Source: Darksidea phi (Eukaryota > Ascomycota > Dothideomycetes > Pleosporales > Lentitheciaceae). From it: a DNA stretch of 64,000 nt. Shown here piece after piece: positions 33,739-45,902 of the stretch. The first letter of the stretch is position 1. Every line of letters begins with the position of its first letter. The notes below the pieces were generated by a model. It saw only the letters and a program-made list of their open reading frames with translations, was not told the origin of the DNA and ran no database searches. The stretch is taken from NCBI GenBank assembly GCA_030770425.1, contig JASJFT010000085.1, forward strand, positions 62,001 through 126,000, given 5' to 3'. The position numbers were made by a program, and so were the translations under genes.

Positions 33739-36197
33739 ATGGGCCTTTCCCTTAAGCTCCTCCTCTACCTGTTGGTGTCGGCCTCCGTTGCCATTGCTTC
33801 GGAGAACAGCAGGTTCTTCAGGCGTCAAAACAATGACACCGATTACGTACTGAAAAAAGGGCCTCTTGATACTCCATGGACCGAGAAAGTCGGTACAGAT
33901 CCATGGCCAGAATACCCTCGTCCTCAAATGGCGCGTTCGGACTGGCTAAATCTCAATGGGGTGTGGCGGTATGAGAATGTGTCCGGCCGAGATCGAGAGC
34001 CAAACGCGCCACCGTTTGGAAAGGAGCTTGAGAATCCCGTACTCGTGCCATTCTGCCTTGAGAGCGCGCTGTCTGGTATGCAATATCTTGTTTATGGCGA
34101 ATTTATGATAACTGTTTGCAGGTGTTATGGGCAGGAAGACTATCCGCAGCTGGTACCGTAGGACCTTTGACGTACCCGCCGATTGGGATCCTGACAACCG
34201 TGTGCTACTCAACTTTGGCGCCGTCGATTACGAAACAACAGTTTATGTCAACGGAAATAACGTTACTAAGCATACTGGAGGCTATTGGTCTTTCGAGATT
34301 GACGTTACTGACTTCTTGTCCAAGAATGGGACAAACGAGCTGTATGTACGCCGCGAAAACTTTAGATTTAGTACACCGCTGACCGAGATTGTAGCCTCGT
34401 TTATGTTTGGGACCCCACCAACTTGGACATTGCCCGTATTCCCAACGGCAAGCAGGTGCTCGACCCCTCACACATCTGGTACACGCCTTGCAGCGGCATT
34501 TGGCAGACGGTGTGGCTAGAGTCGGCTCCCGTTGAACGAATCACCAAGATCGACCTTAGCGGAGATATGAATGGCCTTGGTAATAAACTGCTCATCGAAA
34601 CATATGTTATACTTGGTAGCTAACTCCTGGTAGTTAATGTGACGGTACATAGCTTTGGCAGCAACACGAGTTTGCCATACGATTTCATAATCCATGCTCC
34701 AAATTCCGCGGCCACTGTAACTGCGAAAGGGACTACAAACAAGCCTTTACTGTTCGTGCTAAAGGATGCGGAGCTGTGGTCGCCCGAGTCGCCAAACCTG
34801 TACAACGTCACCGTTGAAATGGGAGATGACACTGTGGAGACTTACATGGGCTTCCGAACTGTATCACACGGCGTGATCGATGGCATACCACGTCCTTTGC
34901 TCAACGGGGAGTTCGTCTTTCAGTTCAGCACTCTCGACCAAGGATTCTGGCCGGACGGCCTCTACTCGCCCCCCAGTCTGGAGGCTATGGTCTACGATCT
35001 GGAAGTTTTGAAGGACACGGGCTTCAACATGGTTCGCAAACATGTACGCACCTTGCATCACTATCTAGCTCCATACATTCTAACGTTTCGCGCAGATCAA
35101 GGTCGAACCGCCTCTCTTCTACCGAGCGTGCGACGAGATGGGCCTCATGGTCATGCAGGACATGCCTTCTATGACCAACGAGTTCTACAGACAAGACAAT
35201 GATCCTGATTTCGTCCCCGCTGATGCCGACCCTAATCTTCTGTTCCGGATTAACGACGCTGCCGAATGTTTCCAGCAAGCCTTGGATCGCGACGTCGTCT
35301 TGCCCGAACACCAAGCCGAGTTCAATCGCCAACTTGCCATCCTGGTCGAGCAACACAAGAGCTATCCCAGCATCATAGCATGGGTAAGTGTCTGAATGGT
35401 GCATCTTAGCAAAACAAGCCTAAACTCACCCCACCACAGGTCATCTACAACGAAGGCTGGGGCCAGCCGAGGTGGGACCCCGTCGAAATCGGGCTTACCG
35501 CCATGGTCAAATCACTCGATCCTACGCGACTCGTCAATTCCGTCACTGGCTGGCACGACCATGGTGCCGGCGATTACCACGTAAGACGCCGCTCTAAACC
35601 GCTCCCACATATCCGCTGATCAGATATCCAGGACAACCATCACTACGCTTATCCCCAGTGTGGCACGCCTTGGTACTCCATCGCCTCTACGCCCTACGAC
35701 CCCAAGCGCATCGGCTTCCAGGGCGAGTTCGGCGGCCTCGGCCACAACATTTCAGAGGAGCAGTACGTACTTGCCACCCTACCCCACCATCCCCAACCCC
35801 AAACCACCCCAAACTAACGCCTCCTCCCAGCGCCTGGAAAGTCCCCCGCTCCATCTCCCAAGTCAACCAAACCTACGAAATGAACCCCACCCTCGAAATC
35901 TGGAACATGCGCGCCCACAAGCTCTTCCTCGAGCTAACCGAGCAAGTCGACCTCTTCGCCTGCTCCGGCGCCGTCTACACGCAGACCACCGACGTCGAGG
36001 GCGAAGTCAACGGCCTAATGACGTACGATCGCAGACTCAATCGCATGGATAAAGAGCAGTGGAGATCCGATATCCAGGGCCTCTACGACGCGGCCAAGAA
36101 GCGTGTGGGAGATGCCAAGGTCGAGGATCCGGCTACCGCTCGCGCGGGTGATGGGGCTGGGGCTGCGGAGTATCCTGTGTTGTCTTGGGAGTCTTAG
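33739..36197 (+). CDS. secreted glycoside hydrolase family 2 (beta-galactosidase/beta-glucuronidase type)
   Basis: Eight exons: 33739-34075, 34122-34341, 34395-34579, 34634-35043, 35096-35383, 35440-35580, 35632-35762, 35831-36197. All introns are GT-AG, 46-68 bp, and every junction keeps frame, giving 692 residues. A signal peptide (MGLSLKLLLYLLVSASVAIA) and an RR site lead to the sugar-binding jelly roll (DWLNLNGVWRY, SWYRRTFDVPADW, VDYETTVYVNG), the Ig-like domain (LWSPESPNLYNVTVE), and the TIM barrel: FNMVRKHIKVEP, acid/base Glu in IYNEGWGQ, nucleophile Glu probably in GFQGEFGG. It should remove terminal beta-linked sugars from plant or fungal polysaccharides outside the cell. The substrate is not decided by these motifs. 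Confidence 0.92.
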
Positions 36198-36528
36198 TCG
36201 GGTCTTTTTGTGGGGGTTATGCGGGTCTTTAGGCTTGCGGTGAAGGGTTGGGTATGGATGGAGGGTTCGTTGGATAATGGCCCTCGATGGATCCTTTTAC
36301 GTTTGTTTTGCATTTCGATGCATTTATGGGTAAAGCATGCTGAGAAATATATGCGCATACAGAGTATTCACAAATAGGAAAATAATACCGACAAAAGAAT
36401 GGTATATACTACACGTTTTCTTCGCCTCAACACTGCTCAAGCAATTTATACAAGATGGACGTGGCCATGTTCCCCGCCAAGGCTCAGCGCTAATATACAC
36501 AATATAGACCCTTTCAAGCGACAGCTCT

Positions 36529-38244
36529 TTATGTCACCCTCTCCGGCTGCGCCCGCCCAATCCTCTCCTCCTTCTTCCCCGCCTTTTGACTGCTATACCT
36601 CAACGGCTCGATCAGCGTAAATGTTCTGAACGGGCTTCCCTCGCGCTCGCTAGAGGACGACCGCGACGAAGCCGGTGATGCATCGCGCGATGACGCCGAA
36701 GAGGATGGCGGGGAGGGCGGGTGGCTTATCACGACTGGGTGGCGGAATTTCCGCGACGTGAGGGGTTCCGGTGGGGAGGGTGGACGCTGGGGGAAGTTTA
36801 CGGGGGCATGGTGTGTGTGTCTCGAAGCATGGTCCGGATTGTAGTTGTAGTTCAAATTGTGCGTTGGAGTTGGTGGCGTTTCCGCGAGCGCAGGAAGTGC
36901 GGGGAGAGGGTTGTTCTTGCGGAAGTGGGCGCTTGTTTTGCTGCGTGGGAGACGGGTGAGGTTTTTCTCCATTGCTGCGTTTATGACGAGGTGGACGTGG
37001 TCTTCCAACGGTTTTATCTCTACGTCTGAGTCGTCGTCGTCTGCATCATGTCGCATATTCTGGAACGAGCTGCTGCGTCGTAAGATGGATTTTGGGTCTG
37101 TGTATTGCGGCGCCGGTTGAGGGCCGGGCGAAGATGATGGGCGGTTATTGTTGTCGTTGGCTGTTGATGGGGCACTGAGGAGGAAGACGGCGCTCCATGA
37201 TGGATGGTGTTTTTGCAGTGACGAGTGGCGCGCTACTAATGTCTTCTGGGGCTGCCGGGAGCGCTCGCAATTAAGAGCTTTGATCGAGGCCGGGGTTATT
37301 ATTTCGGGACTAGTGGGGGCAAAGCGGACGTGTTTCTTGTTGTGGTGGCGGGAGATCGGTCTTGATGGGGTTGGTGGGTTGGATGGTGGAGTTGGCACTG
37401 AACGTTGCTCCTTCTGGGGAATGCTGAGAGTGAGTGTTGGCGGTGCTGTTGTGCCTTCCTTGAGTGGGGCTCGTAGCTTGAGCGGAGGGGGTGCGACTGC
37501 ATTTGCTCTTGTAGGGCTTTCGATCGCCTTGGGTATCCAGGGCTTGCAGTCGTTTAGTTGGATGGCGGGGAGGAGAGCGATATGAGGGAGCCCTTCGAGT
37601 TCGGGACTTTCTTCCTGGAGAGTTGAGAGTGGTCGATGTGCTGATGGTGCTGGTGGTGGCGGAGGAGGGGGAGGAGGAGGAGCGGCACCTCGACCATCGT
37701 GGGATGCGACCGATAAGGCGGAGCGGATGAAGTTGCGCGATAAGTTCTTGAGGTCTGTGGATGCGCTACGTGTTGGTGGCGCTTGTAGACCATTCGAAGC
37801 CCCGTTCCTTTCTTGGAGCTCGGTGGTAGGGTTTGATGGCCTGACTGACCTCGATGCTATATTCTTGGGATCCGTCTCGTTCGCGCCAGTCCATTTTCCG
37901 TGCACGACTAGAGATTTTGGGTTGATTGGTGCAGAAATTGTCCTGCGCAGTCGAGAGAATGAAGAGCGACGCGAGGGAGTCGGACGACCTGCTGGGTTGG
38001 AATGTGCTCGTCTGTGCTCGCTCTCTGCCAACTTCACGATACATAGCTCTGGTGGATTGGGGAACGACTCGATGCCGCCACTAAGCAACGGCTGTGTTCT
38101 TATGCATGCTGGTAGCGGAGTGTTTGCGCGAGGCTGTTCAAGAGACCGAATCGACCCAAGGCGCTGTAGCTTCGCTATATCCGGCATCTCGTGTTCAACA
38201 TCTCTTGGGAAGAGCGAGTATGAGATGGGGGTACTGTGAGGCAT
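36529..38244 (-). CDS. disordered proline/serine-rich hypothetical protein
   Basis: 571 residues from the ATG at 38244; the open frame continues upstream only with a non-ATG codon. No known domain is recognised. It is basic and low-complexity throughout, with a run of ten or more prolines (about 37655-37690), repeated PTPSRP/PPTPS motifs, RRSSS-type sites suitable for basophilic kinases, an acidic DADDDDSDVE patch followed by the more ordered KPLEDHVHLVINAAMEKNLTRL, and a Ser-rich tail. Fungal proteins of this kind often act as signalling scaffolds, which is inference only. The ordered stretch is the best candidate for a conserved core. The spacer to the GH2 gene (36198-36528) is short and convergent. 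Confidence 0.7.
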   Translation of the reverse strand: MPHSTPISYSLFPRDVEHEMPDIAKLQRLGSIRSLEQPRANTPLPACIRTQPLLSGGIESFPNPPELCIVKLAESEHRRAHSNPAGRPTPSRRSSFSRLRRTISAPINPKSLVVHGKWTGANETDPKNIASRSVRPSNPTTELQERNGASNGLQAPPTRSASTDLKNLSRNFIRSALSVASHDGRGAAPPPPPPPPPPAPSAHRPLSTLQEESPELEGLPHIALLPAIQLNDCKPWIPKAIESPTRANAVAPPPLKLRAPLKEGTTAPPTLTLSIPQKEQRSVPTPPSNPPTPSRPISRHHNKKHVRFAPTSPEIITPASIKALNCERSRQPQKTLVARHSSLQKHHPSWSAVFLLSAPSTANDNNNRPSSSPGPQPAPQYTDPKSILRRSSSFQNMRHDADDDDSDVEIKPLEDHVHLVINAAMEKNLTRLPRSKTSAHFRKNNPLPALPALAETPPTPTHNLNYNYNPDHASRHTHHAPVNFPQRPPSPPEPLTSRKFRHPVVISHPPSPPSSSASSRDASPASSRSSSSEREGSPFRTFTLIEPLRYSSQKAGKKEERIGRAQPERVT

Positions 38245-39096
38245 GACAGGTGGAGGCCGGTCAGCTCGCCTCGTTTCGAAGGATAGTCTAGCAATAAGTA
38301 CGAAGTCGAACGGAAACACTGGGGAGATTGGAGATGGGGTGGAGGATTAAAGGACGATAAAGAAGAGCCGTGCTTAAAGATGACGGTATAAACAAAAGAG
38401 CAGGTGCTCGGGTTGCAGGCGGGAGGTAGGCCTTGGGGCGAGGATAACGACGGAGAGCTCTTACATACCGAGCCCTGTGTGTCCCTAGTAAACTCCTTCG
38501 CACTTTGGCCCAACACCGAAACCTCGCGGCCTACCCACCCGTTGCTACTATACTAGTACTAGTCATGCTCGCTCTATACCTATGTAGATCTCGGCTCTTA
38601 CTCCGACTACACAGAACTCTACATCTATCCGTTCTTTGTCATGATTGAATGGAGTGGTGACGCAGTAGTTTGAGCCGCATCGCCATTCTTTGGGCTGCCG
38701 TAAGCGGGCGCGGATGGGGTCGACGGAGCAAACAGGGGTCTGCACCGTAGAGAGTAAGATGGTCGTCGGAGTTTTCATGTAGCGATGAGGCTAGGCTGGC
38801 TGTAGAGAACAAACGCGTTTCCAACAACTCCGGAGATGTGAAACCTGAGCGTCTCCGGTTGGTGTCGCGTCGTCAATTTCGGAGTTTGGTGTCTGCCCCA
38901 ACGCTAGCACTAGAGCTTTAACGGATAAGCGGGCCACGTGATCACGGCATCACGATGAATTAAGCCTGAAGACCGTCTTCAATCAGGCCCTCTGGTAGCC
39001 AAAGAGCCAAATTCCTAGAGCTCAGGATCAAAAATATCCGGGTCCGATCTCTGGGTCGATGGTCATAGCCACCAAAAACAAACACCGGACGGGACG
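38245..39096. promoter_or_regulatory. divergent promoter region between the hypothetical protein and the GNAT gene
   Basis: About 850 bp between divergent start codons. Small frames inside have no support. It holds a long C/T-biased leader on the minus side. Confidence 0.4.
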
Positions 39097-39696
39097 ATGA
39101 CCCCACCAACAAGCCCACGCGATCCATTCCGCAGCGCCCAGCTTATCTACCGCGCCATTCGCAGCCCGGAAGACGACGCCCTCTTCGCCGCCATCAACGA
39201 TGACCGCATTGGCTATATCAACAGCAATGGCTCCAATATCACGCTCCCTACGCTCAGCGACGCAACTGCCTTCCGCGAGAAAGTCGCCGGAGAACTGCTC
39301 GCCGTCATAATTTGCCTCCCCTCGTCAGAAGACGCCTCCAAACCCGGCACACCCATAGGCCAAATCCACCTAAAAGGTTACCCTCCACGCTTGATGCACC
39401 ATAGAAACACTGAAATCGGTGTTGACATCTTGCCTGAGTGGCAGAAGAAGGGCTATGGTAGTGAGGCGATCAAGTGGGTATTAGAGTATGCTTTTCTGAG
39501 GGTGGGGCTACATAAAGTGCGTATACGCGCTTTTGGGTGGAACAAGGGCGCTATGCTATTGTATGAGAGGCTGGGTTTTAAGCTTGAAGGGCGAGAAAGG
39601 GAGTCGCTTTGGCACGAGGGGAGGTTTTGGGATGGAATGGAATACGGGATGCTCGATCGGGAGTGGTGGCAAATGAAGCAGGAGGCGGAATCATGA
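39097..39696 (+). CDS. GNAT family N-acetyltransferase
   Basis: Single exon, 199 residues. The RimJ/RimL-like (Acetyltransf_3) layout is seen: beta-1 LIYRAIRSPEDDALFAAIND, GTPIGQIHLKG, EIGVDILPEWQKKGYGSEAIKWVLEYAF (acetyl-CoA pyrophosphate loop of the Q/RxxGxG/A type within KKGYGSEA), and the C-terminal LHKVRIRAFGWNKGAMLLYERLGFKLEGRERES. It should transfer acetyl from acetyl-CoA to an amine, perhaps a small molecule or a protein N-terminus. Fungal members are often of unknown substrate. The ATG at 39097 lies 26 bp before the first beta strand, so the start is comfortable. Confidence 0.9.
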   Translation: MTPPTSPRDPFRSAQLIYRAIRSPEDDALFAAINDDRIGYINSNGSNITLPTLSDATAFREKVAGELLAVIICLPSSEDASKPGTPIGQIHLKGYPPRLMHHRNTEIGVDILPEWQKKGYGSEAIKWVLEYAFLRVGLHKVRIRAFGWNKGAMLLYERLGFKLEGRERESLWHEGRFWDGMEYGMLDREWWQMKQEAES

Positions 39697-40394
39697 TTTT
39701 TGTTTTGCAAGGAGTTGGTATGTTAGGGGATGTGGGAAGTTGAAAGGAAAAGAGCGCTCATGTGATACAATTTGCACAACATCGCAATGCATTCCAACGA
39801 ATTTTCTTCACCAGCGCACTTGCCCGACCGGTTATGGAGCGCTTTGAAGGCGATCATTAGATTGATCTCCGAGATGTCCACAGCCTGATCATTACGCGCG
39901 TAGTGCTCGCACACTCAAATAGTTCAGACACGGCTGAGATTTACGAATTCTACCAAAAGCTAATACAGGTACAGAAACTCCTCTTGAAAAAACTACCTCC
40001 CACCAACAACAAAAAGAAAAGCACAATCGTCCTTGAACTCAGGTCCGTCTCGGATCCTAGCGTCATCTTGTTCTGCGTTTTCGTTCTCAGCCTGTTCGCT
40101 AGATTGTGCTTCGCCGACCCTTCGGCGCACACAGTTGAATGTGTCACGTGCTCCGCAGTTTGGGAAGTTGATTGCTCTGATTCCTACACAAGCTGAGTAT
40201 CTAGCTACATATACAGAGAGAGTCCCCAGCACAGGCCACCTATGGACCAGGCTTGATCAAGCATTTCCCCATTTTCTCAGTATCACCGCGTTAACCGTTG
40301 CCTTTAGGGAATCTCCTCATCAAACGGAGTCCTGAAGCGTTCTGTTATACAGACAGCCGTGACAGAATGCGACGAAAGGTGTGGGATCGTCATC
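39697..40394. other. spacer downstream of the GNAT gene
   Basis: No gene supported; it separates the GNAT gene from the 3' end of the broken gene on the minus strand. Confidence 0.4.
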
Positions 40395-41228
40395 TTAACA
40401 GATAACGCAACATTTCCCCGCTCTCAATACCGGAACGGCGTGGGTAAAATCTGCAATGCAGATGTTTTCGTAAACCACCGAGGTATCCTCTTCCTCGCGG
40501 AGCTCGTATTCGTCGATATGCTCGTAGTCCCCAAGGCGGAGTCGATCAGGGTATATCTCTAGCTAGAAGTGTTCCATCTCTTCGGATCGATAGACTGTCT
40601 GAAAATCCTGCATCGTTTCATGGAGCTTGGCTATTTGATCGCGGCCACAAACTTAGGGTGGATCCACTTGGATAGGCAGAAAGCCATATATTTCCTGCGT
40701 TCCACACTAACATTGACTATCGCTGGCGCAACAATATTTTGTATAAAAAATTGCCAACTTCCCTGGAAGTTCACCCTTTCGAGACAATATCGAACTAACC
40801 CTTCAGTGGTGGCGATGTACCGTCGGAACCGTTCTTCGCAGATCTCAAGCGCCCAAGCCCAACGTATATGTGGACCGTGGTCGTAAGAGATTTCATCCTA
40901 CTCTGACTCGGCATCTTCGACTTCTAGCTCGGAGAGATAGTATTGAGCAATCAGTGCCCACTCAGGGTCGTCTAATCCAGAGTCGAGCTCATTGTACGGT
41001 AGTGCGAGAATTGGCTCCTCGCCCTCTAAGTCAAGATATTCATCGTTCTCCAGTTCTGTGTACGTCTCCGCGTCGTCATCAGTTGGTGCAAGGTAGAAGA
41101 AGCTGTCGAGCGCGTCGTAAGCCAGACGGGTGAACGCAGCAATAACGGTTTTGATCTCGGCATCTGTAAGCAGTGTGGTTCCCAAATTTTCGTTGGGTGG
41201 CAGTATACTCAAAGTCGGGAAGGTACAT
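40395..41228 (-). pseudogene. broken gene of unknown family, acidic protein of about 270 residues
   Basis: A protein-like reading can be followed down the minus strand for 0.8 kb but not in one frame. It starts at ATG 41228 (MYLPDFEYTATQ), 33 bp after a TATAAAAG element. It shifts frame near 41170 and continues TDAEIKTVIAAFTRLAYDAL to a TAG at 40898-40900. It then continues in the same frame as ISYDHGPHIRWAWALEICEE and FFIQNIVAPAIVNVSVERRK. A frame change near 40640 leads to AKLHETMQDFQTVYRSEEME, then a TAG at 40563-40565, then IYPDRLRLGDYEHIDEYELR, ending at TAA 40395. No splice sites that I can find remove the stops. I do not recognise the family. Confidence 0.5.
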
Positions 41229-41260
41229 GTGGACAGGAAATGAAGGCGAGGAAAGAATAG

Positions 41261-41268
41261 CTTTTATA
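41261..41268 (-). promoter_or_regulatory. TATA box upstream of the broken gene
   Basis: TATAAAAG on the minus strand about 33 bp before the ATG at 41228; the core promoter is better preserved than the coding region. Confidence 0.4.
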
Positions 41269-41908
41269 CTTAGAATTCAGGCGGATGCGATAAGAAATCT
41301 TTATTTTCAAGAAACAAGTCAATATCAAGATGCGGAACCACAGATCACGTCCGACGAACAGTGGGGTTCTCCCCCTCTCAACCAAGGTGCAGTAACTAGA
41401 GACGGGAAGAGGTCCATTAGAAGACACAAATTTTGCTCAGTTGAACCATGTTTTACCCTTGAAAAAAATCATCGAACAATGCTAGAAGTGCCACAAGATA
41501 TTGATATCCGCTTGTACTGATCACGCTCAAGATATTGGAAAAATCCCTGGACTAATATCATTGAAGTTTCGGGAAGACGGGCAAGGGCAAGCGACAGACG
41601 CAGAGCAAGTGAGACATTGAGTAATGTGCATTGCTTATTCCAACTCAATAGATGATAAATCAGGGTTTTTGTTATGAACAAGGGTTGATTTTCCGAGAGC
41701 GTTCACATACAACGATTATTCTGAGGTTTGACATATATGATGTCGTCTTCAGCAATAAACATACCCAAGGTAGCTCGGATTTGTGATAGCAAGTCTCCAT
41801 CTGGGGTTGGGTCCTTTGATCGCTCTTGATGACGTGTTGCTCATAATGAAAGTCATAGTCATCTGGAAAGAAGACATCCTCATGTGCACAGCTTTATAGC
41901 TCTGTTAT
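41269..41908. other. spacer downstream of the NACHT gene
   Basis: No gene supported in about 640 bp; the right part is the 3' side of the NACHT gene. Confidence 0.4.
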
Positions 41909-44900
41909 CTACTTAGGTACTCGAAATGAAAATCGCTTGAGCTTCGCGATGAACTGTTCTACTTTGCCATGGTTCCTCTTGAAGATACTGCTGAGCCCTT
42001 TAGATTCCTCCGTGTCATTATGCCTCTTCCTTCTGCGTGTCTGCTCAAGGAGGGAAAGCAATTCCTTTGTTCGCTTGGCATCATACCTGCGAAATGCTGC
42101 AGAGATAATTACTTCGATACTGTCGCTCATAACGATCTTCCAGGGGTCCGCGTGATGGTTTAGATACGACTCCACCATGTCGGCAAACTCCTCCCAGACG
42201 GCACCAAAGGAAGCCAATTTTAGTCGGACGAGGGCAAGATACCATGGCGTCTCCCCTTGGGCGCAGTCGTTGTGGTTCGGATCTGCCCCGTTATCGAGCA
42301 AAAGTCGTACCGCTTGAAAATCCGCGGATTCAGTCGCTGAACACAGGAAACATTGTGTGCCTGTACCCTTAGAGAGGGCTGCCCCACATCCCAATTTATG
42401 CTCCACATAGGGATAGAGGTGAAGCATGAAAGCCAAATCAACAAAAGTGGGAATAGAGTCTGCCATTCTCAAATTCCAGTTATCGATCCGGAAACAGTCC
42501 TGATCTGCAAGAGGTGCGGAGTTTGTCCAATATAGGTCTGTGGAATAATGAAGACTGCGTTTTGGACTGATGCTAAATATGTGATCGAGCCATGTGGTTC
42601 CTCCAGAGACAGTCGGAGGATGCGGAACCGTGCAGTTGGAAAACGCCGAGCCAGCGCGATCGAGTTCGTCCAGATATGCCACCTGACATCTTGCCATGTC
42701 CTCGTCAATTGTTGCATGCTCTATAGCCATCGATACTATCTTCCAAAACCTATTCAACACCTCAAGCGATGGTGTTGGCTCGAGTCTTTTCAGCTGTAGC
42801 AAGAATGAGGCACGAAGAGCAGCATGGGGCTCGAAGTTTGCTGCACCAGAGAGTACGTAATCCCAAACGTCTTGCGACTTCATGTAGTCCCTAACCGTTC
42901 TGTGTAGATATTGCACCGGAGCATAGGGTCCTAGCCAATGATCTGGGGCCTCTAGTAGACCTTTACATCGACTATTCAGACGTCTCTTCATACCGTCTCC
43001 TCGAAAAGCCAAATCTTGCTTTGAGATAGGCTCGCATGATGCTTGCATTGCTGTGTCTTGACCAAATTCAGCAAAAGCTAATGTCAAGAGAGTAGGTGGT
43101 TCGGATGCTTCGCGGACAAGCTGGAAGAGTTTGGATGCTTGTTCAAAGTAAGTTGCGTCTAGCCGATCGAGAATTTTTCGGAATAACTGCTCCAAGTCAG
43201 ACGGCAAAAGCAGAAGTCTTTTTTCCAGCTCCGAGATATTGTCACCATCTCTTAAGCCTTCTAGTAGAGAGTTCACAACGAGATAGACCCAGAGAAAAAC
43301 CCCAGAAGCTTTGCTGGAGACCCCAGAGATCAGGTCCTGCGCAGCTTGCGGCTGGAACTGCTGTAGCTCAGTGAATCTTCTGCTGCTTTGAAGTTTCTCT
43401 GAGACGAATAGCTGAATATCTCTTTTCGTCAATTCTTCAAGCCTCAATCGCGGTCGCTTGTCAAATGCTTCCTCAAAAACAAGCCACGGCCGGCTTGCGA
43501 CACACAACTTGATATTTGGAGAAGCTGATAGGTCCACGATGAACTCCGCTAGCTCTGAAGGTTCCTCGTTGAATTCGTCCAATCCATCGATGAAGAATAA
43601 GAAGTGAATATCTGTCCGTTGGACGAGAGCCCTAAGAGCATGAGTAAGCTCACTCCAAGTCCAAGGCCGAAGGTCTCCTCCGAAGAGAATATGATTCTTC
43701 CATCTCTTTGGAAACAGGTCTGGAACGAGATCCGCCCGGCCGTCAAGGCATTGATAAAGAAGTGACTGCAGCAATCCCATCCGTGACATTTGCATCGTCG
43801 TTCCAGAGTTCCAAAAAAAGAAACCGGCTCTAATGAGAGGATGAACGCCGACCCAAGAGGACAGGCCTTCATAAGCCCTAGGGTCATTATAAAGGAATTT
43901 CATGAGAGTCGATTTTCCAGAACCAGGCTTCCCTGTACACCAATATAGAGGTTCGTCACCGTGAAGCCATTCCACGAAGCTGTCCCAATGAACATGCTTC
44001 CTGTGAGCGCCAGAAACAGTTGCATCTTGGCCAATGAAGCCGGGGAAAAGCCACTCATCGACATCTATGCGACCCGCAGATTGGGAAATCCCTGGTCGAT
44101 CGACCCTAGCGTGATTGGTTGGTCGAGCAAACATCCATTCGAATGTCTGCTGATAAGCATTTGCAATTCGTTCGTATCGATCGTCCATGCCAGTGAACTG
44201 GAGCATTTCAAGGATCTCCAGCCTAGCATGCCTTTCTCTTTGCTTCTCTGTAGCCTCAGATACTGATGCTGAGAATAGGGACATGTCAGCAGTCTTTGTC
44301 ATTTTCCAGTTGTTCTTTCGCAAAAGTGCCATAATTTCTGCTTGCCACGATTTCGTCTGATCCATGATCCCATGGAGAGACCCTTGGATAGCTTCGGTAT
44401 TTTGGGTCTGTAAAGCGTTCGAATATTCCATGCGCTCACTACAGTTATCCTTAGCTTGAGAATATTCGGGGGGAATGGATTGTTATTACCGAAGCAGCTG
44501 TAATAGCACCGAGTCAATTGTCCGGTGATAACGCTCCAGTCTTTCTGTGAGATTTTGGATCTTGTCGTGGTTCCACACTGATTTGAGAGCCTGTTGAAAA
44601 TTGCTCCATCTCTTATTTTCTCCTTCGGATTTTAACTCTCGTATAGCGGTCAATAAATTTCTAGCCACTTCGTTGCAACCATCGCACAGTTCTTTTAACT
44701 GACGCTCGCTTTTGGTCAACGACCGTTTCTTGCCATTTCCATCAAGCTTCGGTTTCCAGGTTATCTGACCGTTGAGTGTTTGGAGGTGGTTTGCGATTGC
44801 TTCAAGCTCTATGTGTTCAATGAGTTCCCCGTCTGCAGACCCGTAAATTTCGCTGCCTTTCGAGATTAGACTGCTCGTGAAACCAATCAGCTGAACTATA

Positions 44901-44938
44901 TTGGACGCCACGCCCAACGCAGCTAAAGCTTCAGCCAT
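41909..44938 (-). CDS. NACHT-domain STAND receptor (fungal NLR-like)
   Basis: Signal-transducing ATPase of the class that includes heterokaryon-incompatibility and immune-like receptors. Exons 44938-44490 and 44438-41909 (51-bp intron, GTAATA to TGTAG, joining LLQLLR to ERMEYSN), 992 residues. The N-terminus (MAEALAALGVASNIVQLIGF) is the helical fungal STAND N-terminal domain. The NACHT core has Walker A GKPGSGKST at about 319-327, preceded by the FVEWLHGDEPLYWCT lead-in, and Walker B LFFIDGLDEF at about 430-439, followed by ASRPW (sensor 1) and the winged-helix region. Only a weak repeat-like patch (QAVRLLLDNGADPNHND, ankyrin-like, near 800) is seen, so the sensor domain is short. The start is the ATG immediately before the helical domain. 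It lies head-to-head with the sialidase gene. Confidence 0.9.
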
Positions 44939-45902
44939 AAGTCCGTCAATCGAGCCGACAGGCCACACGAAAAGTCTCACTATGCGACAGACGGATTTGT
45001 GAAGCAGTTGCCCAGATTGTTGAGGTGATGATACGGACACGTCAAACTCCGGCTGATCAGTGTTTAAACGATCGAATGTTGTGGAGGCGGAGTCGCAAGG
45101 CTGAGCCTGAGCTGGGTAGTTAATTTGTTGCCTATTGCTGCTTACTGCTCCTTGCCGGATCACCAAAGCGGTAAAAGAAATTACAGCTCTATGCTGAACG
45201 ACACTTCCTGAGATGAGCCTAAATAAAACGTTCTTCAACTGCGATAGATAAGTACTCGCTGTATGGTAACAGATCACGTGTGTGGGGTTGTCGCGCTTTA
45301 CCGGATAGGTAATGTGTGATGCCAAGATGCTTGTCCATGAGCGCAGTAACAGTGTACTACAGGAATTCCCGAAACTAGATACCTTTGCGGTCTTCAATGT
45401 TTCTCAATTATGTCACTAGAGCCATTTCCTGCCCTTTTTAAGCATTTTATTCCGCACCTACCGAATTCGGTACATGTCGACAACGGTGTGGCCGGAGCGG
45501 GTCGGTCAGCCCTCCCTACAAGCGGTGCGAAGCGCAACCTTTCATCAGGCCGGGTGATAACATCGCCAAAGTACATGTTACCTCAGTAATCCGTCTTTCC
45601 AGTCGCAGCCTCGCTTTAGCCCACGTGCACGGATATCGTCCAACATTTTCGATCGTTCTCCGGAGATGAGAATACGTACTCACACGGGCTAATAGCGGCG
45701 TTGTACTCCGTGTCTCGTATTTAATTACGATGCTTGTAACCGCTCTAACTAGGCTGACTCCTCACATCAGCGTCCTATTTATGTCTGTAAGTATTCCACA
45801 TTGAAGCATCTGGCTACTTCATTTTCTCCATCGTCGAACTATCAGCCAAGAAAAATCGTTAGCGAAGCTTCTCTCCGATACAAACATACGAGCGACCAAA
45901 AC
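44939..45902. promoter_or_regulatory. shared divergent region between the NACHT and sialidase genes
   Basis: 964 bp between the two start codons. In-frame extensions upstream of both ATGs have no protein character. No clear TATA box was seen. Confidence 0.45.
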
